Shown here piece after piece: positions 46,402-64,000 of a DNA stretch of 64,000 nt (within the stretch, counting starts at the first letter, position 1; every line of letters begins with the position of its first letter). The position numbers were made by a program, and so were the translations under genes. Origin of the DNA: Ciona intestinalis. Its lineage: Eukaryota > Chordata > Ascidiacea > Phlebobranchia > Cionidae. The notes beneath the pieces were generated by a model. It had not been told where the DNA came from. It saw only the letters and a list, made by a program, of their open reading frames with translations, and ran no database searches. Location of the stretch: the NCBI RefSeq assembly GCF_000224145.3, contig NC_020166.2:7115632-7179631 (forward strand). The letters are read 5' to 3'.

Positions 46402-49400
46402 TTAATTTGTTGTGTTGGAACATGATGTGAGAGACTCCATGCTCGCCGTCGAGGGTCGCTTTTCCTCCCATTGCTCAACTTCCATGAAACACGAGTCTGA
46501 TTTCCTTAATTTCTTCGCTTTGAAATTCACGCCGTTATTTTCACTGCGTTTCGAACGCTCGTCAGTTTTATCATTGTTTTCTTCTCCGTTGGGTGAGTGT
46601 CCTTCTACATCGTTGAAAGATCGCAACATCTTTTGATTCATCTTCTCTTCTTCGTCACTCGTCCCATCTTTACTGATTCTTCTCTCTTTACTCACTCGAT
46701 CTTTCTCTCTCTGGTTCCGACTTCTTTTACGACGTTCTCTCACTTCTACACCAACCATGAACAGAAAAGATAAAAATGCACAAAAATTACAACAATTTGA
46801 CTTTCTAAGCTTGACAAAAACTTGCACCTGTCCAAAGTTGCAAAAACCTCGGCACATCCCTACTTACAACTCACACCCTGTTCTCTCTAATCCACTCCAA
46901 CCACAAACAATCTCACCTTTCTCCTCAGATGAAGCGACATCAGCCTCGTAATCTTCGTTTCTTGCACCATGTGACAACTGTGATTGTGATGAAACAACCA
47001 TCGATTCCACACTACTCTGTGCTGCCTCTTTTGGTGGCAATGAAAAAAGCTCTGTAGCTCCGTTGGGTGGTTGGATTCCACCATTCACTGACATTGATAT
47101 TTTGCTGCAAGAAAAAATTGTAAGGATTTTTTAAATTTAAAAAAATTTTTTTTTTTAATTTTTAGTAACATTTGTTGTTTTCATTTTTAAGATGCTTAAG
47201 TTATAAGTGGATAGCGAGCAGAAGGTGTATGAGGCCAACCTAAAAATTCGTCTGGCCATGCACTGTCACTCTATAAGTAATGACTACAATATACCATTTT
47301 TTCTAAAAAATAAAAAATAAATTTCATTAGATTAACCAAAAATCTTCTGCCACCTTTCATCATCTGATTGGTCGCTGTTCGGAGCTTCATATTCATAATC
47401 GCTCGTGCGTAACGTGTCAACTCCCTCGTCACCAAAACGTAACCTTACATTTTCTTTAACCAATCTGTTACATGAAAATAATATAAAATGTTCGGGACAG
47501 AATAGAAATATTATAAAAGGATGTTGATCACTGGATAGAAATAGTATATAATAAAAAAAACATATAATGAGATGTTTATGATAGGTTAGTCAAGTTCAAG
47601 CATTCAAATTTTTTTGAATTGATTAGTAGGAAAAGTTAGTTTTTAAAGTGTTTCTGGTAGTATTCTTGCAGCTATTTGTTGTTAATGAGATCGTATTTTG
47701 TCGATTAAACTATTGTTAACTGCACAAATAATGAAATGAACCGGTATTTAAAAACAACACAAACCGTTCATTCTCTTGTTGTAAAGCTTCCAGTTGTTCT
47801 TGTACAGTCTGCATTTTTATTGAATATGAGTTTGTGATAGTTTTCTCCTCAGCCAGTCTATCCTGCATCATAAAGAGACAATTATAAAATCCCTACAAGA
47901 ATAATTTTAAATTCACAATGATTCGAAAGCCTCTTAGGCTTTTACTCCTGGTAGTAAAATGTTCGCGATGACAAATGGTGACGATCGTAAAGTTAGATTT
48001 CTGGAAAATTTGTTTTGGTCACCAAAAACAGGAGAGCAGAATTCTTCACAATTTTTCTGGCAAATTCCTAATTTTATGAGTATGAGAAAACTATACAGTT
48101 AGTCTTTCTGTATAATGAACAATTTGTTCCTTTATTATTTAAGACATGCCCTAACAACCCAGGGTACTAAGGCTTTCCTGAAACAATTTCAAGATCATAT
48201 CCGGTTTGAAATATTGAAGCTAAGCATCAAGTAACAGCAGCTGTTTTAAATGCTCGAACTAACCTTACAGTTACAAAAGGCGTAATACGAAAGTAATTTT
48301 TGAGTTTTACCAGAATCCAACAATACAGTGAATAAATTCGAGATTAGAATTTCAGGTACTTTTGTTTGGTAAATGGAAAAGGTATAAAAAATACTGTTTA
48401 AAACAAAACATGCCGATAAAACATCACTAAATAATACACCCAAAATAAAAATGGCAATAATGTGTATGAAGTTGACATAGTTTAGTCCGTAAAAGAACAT
48501 TCAACATTTGATTGTAACCTGTAAGTAACTGAGATTGCGTTCCAAATTAATATGCTCTTGAACCAAATCATTTCTTGACATGATGGATAAGTTTTCTTCT
48601 TGCACTCTTTCATATGTTTCCGAAAAATCCTGGTGAAAATCGAAAAAAAATTATTTAAAAAAAAAGTATTTTTTGTATCTTTTAATAAATTATTATTTTA
48701 TTACCAAATTCAAAGGTTTCAGAAAAATCCTGGCAAAATCACAAAATTTGCATTTTTTTAAACAATAAACTGTGTTTTTTTTTGTTTTTTTTTTAATATT
48801 AATTTAGTACCAAGTTTAAAACTTCTATTGTATGAGGCCAAGGCTAATTATAGCAATAAAGAAGGCAAAAAGCTATACTAATCCGGCTGGACTAAGCAAA
48901 AAAAACTTGCTTAAAATAATACTGTACAACATGAATACCTGAGATATGAACTCTGGCGCCATGTGTGGTGAGTCTGTATAATCTGTTTCCACTGCAGGTG
49001 AGCCAACGTGATTCACCATTGAATGAGCTCCTGATGTAGAGGATACTCCACCATCTGTGGAAAAAATGGAAATTACTAATTATTGTCAAGAAACTTAAGT
49101 TTAGGTGGACAAATTGAAGTCAGTGGGTTTTAACCTGATATTCGTCAAAGAAGTATCATTTTTTAATCTTGGTCATTAATGAAGTACCATGTAATGGCAT
49201 AACTTGTATATACTTATTATGCTTGGTATTTTAAAGGGCAAAAGAAGAATACATAAGGTTAAAAATGGGTGATTCGAAATAATGTCTTGATTCAAAAATA
49301 ATGTCTTGCTACAAACCATACATTGTGGTTTTATTAGTTGTTAATAAACTGTAAGGAGTCATTGTGTTGGAGCATTGACTTTCAGGTGACTGACAAGGCT

Positions 49401-51946
49401 GGGACTTCAACCCAGTACCTGGTACTCTAATTATACAGCTACACAAACTACAAGTTAACCACAGCAATGTTCATGCAAACAGTAGCTGAAATAAATGTCT
49501 TGGGAGTGGAAAAACAAAATCGTAGGTATCACGTTATACACAGCTTGTATGCAAATAATTCGCAAGAAATAATTTAATACCGCACATATGCTAATATGCT
49601 TACAAACAACATAAAAACAAAATATTGTTTCCTAAATATTATACTTAGAAAAAACAGGCCTTAAAATATCTTTCAACTTAATTTATAGATAAAACTTTTC
49701 AAATTTCCTTGAAATTTTTTTAAATTGAGAATTTTTTAATAAACAAACAAAAAAAGGTAGTATGATTAAAATAAACAGAGATAGTTATAGTTGTAGTAAC
49801 CAGTATGATGGCAATACTTGTGGGAGGTGTTATGCGTATGGAGAAAAATTGCATTTTTATGAACTGAAATGTCAATACTTGCACATGGATAGTAAGATAC
49901 ACCTGTTCATATTATAACACCAGCTTGAAGGTTACATTTCATTATTTTATTAATTTTCGTCTTTAAATTAAGATCTTACAACTTACAAGAACAGCTAAGT
50001 TGTCCAAATGTATATTGTAAAAAGTTAAGCAAATATATTATTAGTTAAAACTGATCAAAAATAAACAAATAAAAATAACTCATGCTAAATACTTTTATTG
50101 TATTTTTACCTGCATTTTCAGATGAATCCACATTTTGATTCCGGTTATTGTAATTGTCTGTGATGTATATAACACACTTATTGATAAATAAAATGTGTTT
50201 TATATAATATTAATAGTTAAATAACCTAATTTTAATAATTGATTGAATTCATTTTAAATTCAACATAAAAGTGTATTCTAGATGTAATTTTAGACTCTTA
50301 TGACGTATAAATTTTTTTATTCGGCCAAAATATTTTTTAAATAAAACCACAATTCCTAAGTACCTAAAAAAACAAAACAATTTCCAATAAAAGTAAAAAA
50401 CAAAAATTTATATATGTAAACAAACAAAACAAAAATTGAAAATAATTATACTGACCATAATAATCATCGTCTGCTTCATAATTGTCATGTTCAGCCATTA
50501 TAAACTGAGTTGTATTATACGGAGCCACTGGACGCCCTGTGTACACAATTCTTATTTTCCTGCAACTTTTTTAGAGTGAAAAACTAAAATATCCTTTATC
50601 CAAAAAAGATTTTTTCTAAAAGATTAGTACTTTTTTCTATAAAAATGTTTTAACTTGTTGTTAGAGTAAATAGAGCCCATAATATTCTTATTGTATTTAT
50701 AATGAAGGGCCTGTTATGAAACATATTACAAGAAAAAAATATATAATAAAACAATATATTGCCTCGTTTAATCATTTCTCCTCTCATGCGATCAGCTCTT
50801 ACTTGTTCTCTCTCTTCTGCTTCACGTTTTTCCTGAGAATTCATACAAAAAATGTTTAGATATTCTTTTTGTAATTGTAAATTCAATCTAAAGAAAACTT
50901 TCAAAGAAAAACTGCATAGTTTTTCTTATATTATGTACTCGTCAAAATTTTCCATAGGAAAATAAGGTTAATGTAATTATTTTCCCTTAGGTTTGTCCCA
51001 TCCATATTTTAGAAGCTACTATGTTTAAATTACCATATTTATTTATAAACATTAAAATAGCAGACTTTTTATCTATTCAGCACAAAAAAATAAACATGCT
51101 GAAACAACAAATCTTAATAGCTATTATAAAAAGTAACTGTTGGGTCAGCAACTACAAGATCAAGTCAGGTGAAAATTGAAAGGTAAGGTATCACTTAATC
51201 GTTTCAGCAGATTTTCTGACATCTCTGTCTTATATCAAACTACTACAGAGTAAGTGATTTACATTCTTTTTGTTCAACTAAAAAAAAATTTGTATATAAT
51301 ATATATAAATATTATAATATATATATTTTTTTCCATTAAAATTTAACAAGAATTTTCTATGTATACCACAAATTGATTCAAGCACTGCAATTAACTTTAT
51401 AGCAGGCAAAATCGTTATAAAACACAAATATCGTTATAATGCGAATTTATATTCTGCACATGTGCTTTGTATGCACAAAGAGAAATGCCATGTTTTGCAG
51501 ACGGGTTGTTTGTTTACTATGCCGTAAATTCTTTTCTTCGAACAAATATTAATAATGTTTCATTGTTGGAGGTAAGTCTTACAATTTCATTAACTTGGGT
51601 AATTTAAGTTGAAATCAAGAAATCAGTTCACTTGTTTCCACAGTTTACAGAACTAAGTATTGCATGCAAAATTGCATTTAAAGTACATGATGTATTTTAT
51701 TTAAGCTAAATATCATTTATTTCTTACTTCCCATGTCATCTTAGAATATGGTTTCCATTTCCGTCGTTTCTTAGATGGCTTCCGTCTATGGTGATGATTT
51801 TTCTTCGCATTACCAACATCGGCAATATCAGTAGCCGGGTCGCTGGAAACGGGGCGATGATTCCCGGCGAAATGCGTTTCAGTTCCCGATGTCTCGCAAT
51901 CGGCATCGGTTGCTGCCGGATCCATTCTCATAACATCGGTGGCCAT
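46402..51946 (-). CDS. HEXIM1: HEXIM, 7SK RNA-dependent inhibitor of P-TEFb
   Basis: HEXIM binds 7SK snRNA in the nucleus and, as a dimer, inhibits CDK9-cyclin T (P-TEFb), restraining Pol II elongation. Ten exons: 51946-51728, 50832-50763, 50536-50456, 50157-50110, 49054-48939, 48629-48519, 47862-47765, 47464-47354, 47104-46917, 46745-46402, giving 461 residues in frame. The basic RNA-binding motif HHHRRKPSKKRRKWKPYSK lies at 51-69. The P-TEFb-inhibiting motif PYNT lies at 102-105 within GRPVAPYNTTQFIMAEHD, followed by the acidic stretch EADDDYYG. The coiled-coil dimerisation region spans ~180-260 (NDLVQEHINLERNLSYLQ and QEQLEALQQENERLVKENVR). The ~115-residue C-terminal region rich in R/K/E/S is not found in vertebrate HEXIM (359 residues for HEXIM1). 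Intron 2 appears to use a GC donor. Exons 8/9 have an alternative junction (47337 with a later acceptor). The symbol means HEXIM family, pre-duplication. Confidence 0.95.
49355..49445. mobile_element. Degenerate SINE fragment
   Basis: TCATTGTGTTGGAGCATTGA and TGGGACTTCAACCCAGTACC resemble the body and reverse B-box of the tRNA-derived SINEs. It is intronic in HEXIM and strongly diverged. Confidence 0.45.
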
Positions 51947-59166
<7,220 letters not shown>

Positions 59167-60317
59167 ACTTTGAATTAATTTATTAAGCCACATTCTTGTT
59201 GGTCCAGATGTGTGTGCCTTAAACACCACAACATGAATTGGTTTGTTTCTATAAAATACCATAACATGGTGATTTTGATTTGCAAATATACAAAATTTGA
59301 TACAAATTACCCTTTAACTTAAGCTACTGCATTATAGAGTGTTTCAATCAAACGCTAGTTCCGCATACATTTAATACACCCACACAACGTTTTAGTTGTA
59401 ACTAAAAATCCCACCTTCATAAAATGCAAATTCTTTGTAATATTGGCTCTATTACTTCAAAATAGCTTCTGCTTGCTCCTTTACAAAATCAAATATTCTG
59501 TTCCCCAATCATAATATACTGAAGTATTATTAATGTATCAGTATGTTTTTGTTTTTTTTGTGTAGCAATGTATCTATGTAGGTGATGTGTGTATATATTA
59601 GCCCTTATCTGTATATTGTTGTATGTACTTTATAATGCTCTTCCATGCAGTGTCAAAGTTAAGCCCACTGTTAAATTTTTTGGGTTAAATATTTTAAATT
59701 TGGGGTTGGAGTTTAATTTGAAATTGTAACACTGTTTGTTTAATGCTAATCAAAATAGCCATCACACCAATCAACACATATTGAAGCCCCATTTTTTTAT
59801 TTCCCTAAAAAAACAGCATCATTATTAACTTTATAAATGTCTGTTAAAAAGACTTGAAATATGATGTTTCTCAAAATGCAAAACATCTTTGTGTCATACA
59901 TAATTAAATATGAGCCAAATTGACAAGTATTTATATGATAATTTTGTAAAGCACTTTTGTAGCCATTTTAATTTGGATTGTTCTGTTGTGCGCATTACTA
60001 AACATTGTAAATATATCCAGATGCATAAATCTGTGTCTAATGTTATTTGCGGTAACTTGTGACCATTTTCAAACGTGCAATGGCCGTGGTATATTAGTTT
60101 GCGTTGCCGTTAGGTGGTGTACAAGCATTAGGATGGCAACAGATGTTCATTTGCCGTCCATTCCACATTACTTAGTAACGTCGTTATATGGGCCAATCCT
60201 GGCCTAAATCTTAGGACCCATGACTTGCCACACTGCGGGGCCTCGCCCTTATTAATTAGAACGCCGTTTTGGAGTTTAAACTTGAAAAACCCTGGTCACT
60301 TTTCTAACTATCAAACA
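59167..60317. other. ABI 3' flank
   Basis: This is probably a 3' UTR followed by intergenic sequence. A SINE body remnant (ATGGGCCAATCCTGGCCTAA, then ATCTTAGGACCC) lies at 60188-60220 and runs on to ~60250. No gene is seen; the frame at 59986-60207 overlaps the remnant. Confidence 0.5.
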
Positions 60318-60514
60318 TATAGTAGGGTGGGGTGAGATGGGATACCTTTTTATTTTATTTTCTCGTCCCATTTAGTAGTAAACAAAGAAGATTCAGAGAG
60401 GTATAAAACCGTATCCTCACGACTCCCATAGACCGTTCATGACTGTTCAAAACACGATCAGAATACTTGGATATTATGTGCTAAAGGTGTCCTATCTTCC
60501 CCCACTCTACTATA
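60318..60514. mobile_element. MITE copy, full length (~197 bp)
   Basis: The left end is TATAGTAGGGTGGGGTGAGA, the right end ATCTTCCCCCACTCTACTAT then A. The interior contains TTTAGTAGTAAACAAAGAAG, as in the other copies. Confidence 0.9.
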
Positions 60515-61706
60515 CATACTATAAAAGCTTGATGTGTCACTTCCGTCAGCTACTCAGCTTCGTCTCGGGTTATTATTTTCAATTTAAAATGAACCAAGTA
60601 TCATCAAACTATATCGAAACGTAGAATTTCGTTGATTTTGTAATAGCCTTTTATAAGCATGATTTTGTTTGCCAGCTTAGATTATGCCGCTTATGGTTGG
60701 GTAAAGTATAGATGGCTAATTATCTTTACGTAATATCACAGCCCCAACTCGACTTAGTTTAGCATGCATAGCCTTAATGAACACAGCTGCCTGTCAGATG
60801 ACATATGTCAGGCAGAAATAGATTATCTCTACTGGGGATTGTGACGTAATAAATAGGGGCGGTTCATGCAAGAACCATTTACAGGCAACGAACACACGTC
60901 ACTATCTGGGGAACTATCGCTTATGGTCAATAGTACGTATCGCTGTATACGCTAGGTTTAATAGGCTGCTCTGATGTAAGTACGTTGCTGAGCTCGAGGC
61001 TATAGCAGTATATATATATATATGCGTGTACAATAAAATACAGTTATAACTGTTCGTTTAATCTCTATATAATGGTCAATGAACAGTTTTCACAAAGCGC
61101 TTTTTCTTTTTATTGTTTTATACTCCTGAGCGAAGTACGAGTAATGGAATTGACACAATTTGCATTCGTCATTAACATACATTTCATTGCTACATAAATC
61201 ATCATAGGGTTGACGAATCACGACATGACGTTTATAACTGTCTCTGCGTTTCTCAAACTCATCAAATCATAAACTGCTATACAAATACAATCTATCCCAA
61301 TTTGGCAGACACACATTAACGATTACGTATACCGAACTTTGTTATTTTTATTATTTTTAAGTTGAGGGTGAGGGAACTACTATTCGCATCGCTCTTTGTT
61401 TGTTAACATGAGCTGAACATGGTATATCAGGATTTAATGGTTGCGACGTATAGTAGGGTGGTCAAAGCTCTCGGCTCATTATCGAAGCGTACACTATTTA
61501 AACCTTGAAGCTTAATGTAAGTGAATTTACTGTCGTCAGCGTGTGCACATTTCTGTAGAAAATTCGACGGTATAACTATAACCCAATGAACGCTCATTGG
61601 TTATACAGTACTACGGGGTGTATTTTAAGCAATAACAACGCTCTTTTGTATTCGCGGGCTACGGTTACTTAATTCTGTAAATATTCTGTGTATTCATTCA
61701 TTCATT
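60515..61706. other. Intergenic AT-rich stretch
   Basis: I see no coding exon. A short MITE end (TATAGTAGGGTGGTC) at 61449-61463 is not followed by the rest of the element. Confidence 0.5.
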
Positions 61707-61876
61707 CAGGGTGGGGTAAGATGGGACACTTTTTAACCCTGGAAAAAAGAACATTCAAAGAATTATAAAACTAATTCCTCATGACTTTCATAAACTGTTG
61801 TTAATTGTTCAGAACACGACCAGGATATTTGGATACTGTGCGCTAAATGTGTCCCATCTTTCCCTACTCTACTATA
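61707..61876. mobile_element. MITE copy with damaged left end (~170 bp)
   Basis: CAGGGTGGGGTAAGATGGGA at the left and CATCTTTCCCTACTCTACTA then TA at the right. The left terminal TATAGT is replaced by part of a short TTCA repeat, and part of the interior is deleted. Confidence 0.85.
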
Positions 61877-62381
61877 TATTGCCAAATGAGACGAGAAAAG
61901 AGGATGAGAACATGTTCTGTCATAACTATATACCTCACATGGTTCGAAATATTAGTGATTTGTGACAAAACAAAACAATTGTTTTTATTAAAGTTTTATT
62001 TGCCGACAAGAGGATTACGATTGAAAATCAGGTATACACATAACGATTGGTGCAATTAATCAGTTCTTTCTCCATACGAGTTATTAATTAGTATTGGCAA
62101 GCAAATCACATTTGCGCAAATTGTTGTCCAGGGTTCAATAGGTATGTATAATGGTGTAACGACTTTGCTACTTTCTGACTAATCAAAACACCGGTCTGAT
62201 TACGAAACTTTATTTACACTTCATGCGAAAAAATTAGCTGTAATACTATAGGCTGATGATCAGACAGTTGCAAAACCGCAGTTACAAATATTTCTTTACA
62301 TTCTCTATATAGATAATTGGTAAGTACTTCTAAATGAATAGGGATGGTGTCTTTGTCAAATTGCCAGTCATTTCCAGTTCT

Positions 62382-63986
62382 TTAGCCACTTAGAATGAGA
62401 CTAATAAAAGCTGTGGAAACAAAAACAATATTAAGTGGCTTTAATTATTATTGTACTAATGTATATGTTGTTTAACAGACAGTCTAATTTGAAACTTGGG
62501 CTTAAGGCAATGCCTGTAGATTATGTAAGTAGTTATGGGTTATGTAAGTAGCACATACATGATTGCAAAAAACTATATGGCGTGGCAATGACATTTTTTT
62601 GAGTGGAATTTATTCTACTATTTTTATCAATTAAACATACATCTAAATTGAATTATTTGTAAAATTGTTAATTACAAATGAAATTATTGTGAAGTTTTCA
62701 CATTTTATCTGTTGAAATGAAATGCAGAATAAATTTGACCATCCAGAGAAAATAATTCTCTTTTATTTAATAAAAGAGGGTTAGTTAAAGTTGTTTATAT
62801 TCAAACACATGCAGTCATACTAAAACAAAATTCAATTGTGTGTTAGATGAAACCGGAATTGCATCAAAAAGAATTCAGAAATGTTAGCTAAGACTAAACT
62901 GGAACAGTTGGTACAAAACATTGGTCCAAACAATAATTACAAGTTTCCATTCGACAACTACTACATGCAGGTCACCTATAACATACTATAAAAGGTGAAG
63001 CTTCTTTAATTCTTATCCGCTGGCTACCATTTTGACCAGAGCTACATATGAATGAAGTGATGTTAGTAAGCTAAACATCAACACCAACAACAGTGATTGT
63101 TAAGTGATATGGTGTGTTTGGTGCGTATGAAAACTGTGATAAAACTCAACCCATTGATGGTCAATTGAGTAGTAATAAATAAATGCCCGAACCAGTATTC
63201 TTTGAAGTATTCATGTTTATACATACAACGTATAAAAATATTAATGAAATTTACTCCATTGATAGTCAGGGAAAAAAGGTTTATAGGTCAATTTTGGCCT
63301 TTTATTTTATTAAAAAATAACAAGGAAAAGGTAGTGTTCAAACTTAAGTATAAACTATTTACAGATCAAAACATATATAAATTGTTGGCTAAGATTGTTT
63401 GCTAACATGTATATATGAATGGAATTTATAACATAGGTGACATGAGTCTTGCTGCATACACAGTGATGCATGTGATGAATGTGCAGTAAAAGGAAAGTGG
63501 AATATTACCAGGAAGTAACAGAGTTAACCCTCAATCAGGTATTTGGAGAATGCTGTGCATAGAAGATAAGAAAGGAAGTTTGAAAGTAATATTGGATAGA
63601 GAAATATGTGGGAAAGTAGTTAAGTACAGAAGATGTAGGTTTACTGTTTAGTAAATGTACTAATTTACGTGATTACTCGGAACACTAGTGTGCTGGGTCC
63701 TAGGTGTATTAAGAATTGGTCGGGGGAAAAAAGACAGGGTAAACGTGTTGTGGTCTGTGCAGTCTATTGTGTTGAAAACTAACAGTCTATTATATATTTA
63801 AATGGTTTTTAAATACACAGCCTCGCTAATATTACATTTATCATATGATGCATTACAACATACAAGTTAGTACTGCATATCAAACTGAAAGAGTGTTAAT
63901 ATTTTTACCTTCATAATTGACACAGCCGTTAGTATCTTCCTGACCAACCATAAGTTGTTCAATTTCCTCTTCATTCATTTTCTCAC
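62382..63986 (-). CDS. Myosin essential (alkali) light chain, C-terminal part
   Basis: Essential light chains are EF-hand proteins that wrap the lever arm of myosin II. Two exons are in the window, 63986-63909 and 62410-62382, and they join in phase 1. They encode [20 protein letters not shown] followed by [15 protein letters not shown] and a stop, matching the end of vertebrate MYL6/MYL1 (GEKMTEEEVEMLVAGHEDSN then GCINYEAFVRHILSG). The segment is the last EF-hand, whose loop has lost several Ca-binding acids as in the family. The last coding exon is only 29 nt. A minus-strand AATAAA at 62214-62209 lies ~170 nt past the stop. The rest of the gene lies right of the window. Muscle versus non-muscle type cannot be told from this part. 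Confidence 0.92.
62411..63908 (-). other. Intron of the essential light chain gene
   Basis: This ~1.5-kb intron separates the last two coding exons. I looked for a second, alternative last exon with an EF-hand-type ending and saw none. There is no MITE or SINE copy either. Confidence 0.5.
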
Positions 63987-64000
63987 CTAGTTTAAAAAAA

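Overview
The window is nuclear DNA of an invertebrate chordate, most probably a Ciona-type sea squirt. The evidence is small exons split by short AT-rich introns, animal-specific proteins (HEXIM, ABI, STRAD, DTD2, an adhesion GPCR), near-vertebrate tRNA sequences, and many copies of a ~197-bp inverted-repeat element of the kind common in Ciona. The species is an inference; the gene families are read from the sequence. All gene models were spliced by hand. For every complete gene the listed exons keep one open frame from ATG to stop.

Layout: (1) 791-2570, minus: LSM12, three exons, 3' part missing or off the left edge. (2) 3545-4030, plus: DTD2, single exon, head-to-head with LSM12. (3) 5049-6596, minus: a four-helix MARVEL-domain protein. 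(4) 7446-16275, minus: a 765-residue adhesion GPCR with signal peptide, Cys-rich N-terminus, GPS and 7TM. (5) 18863-23363, plus: a 402-residue rhodopsin-class GPCR whose introns are packed with MITE copies. (6) 23725-27069: seven tRNA genes (Asn, intron-containing Tyr, Met, Ala-TGC, Ala-CGC, Ser-GCT, Glu-CTC). (7) 27528-30400, minus: STRAD pseudokinase. (8) 32100-44286, plus: a 25-exon, 1,076-residue protein with two zinc-finger-like motifs that I cannot name. (9) 46402-51946, minus: HEXIM, split into ten exons. (10) 52721-59166, plus: ABI, the WAVE-complex adaptor. (11) 62382-63986, minus: the 3' end of a myosin essential light chain gene, running off the right edge.

The genes are not one pathway. 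Some pairs share a likely promoter region: LSM12/DTD2, STRAD/zinc-finger gene (rich in CRE-like sites) and HEXIM/ABI. Between and inside genes lie at least ten near-full-length and several partial copies of the MITE, about ten pieces of tRNA-derived SINEs, and one hAT-like end. I saw no CRISPR array, rRNA gene or retrovirus-like element.

The most useful second looks are: the Ser-GCT and Ala-CGC tRNA genes only 2 bp apart with no terminator between them; the unnamed 1,076-residue protein; the intron-rich HEXIM gene with an apparent GC-AG intron; the MITE cluster inside the class A GPCR gene; and the CRE-like cluster between STRAD and the zinc-finger gene.
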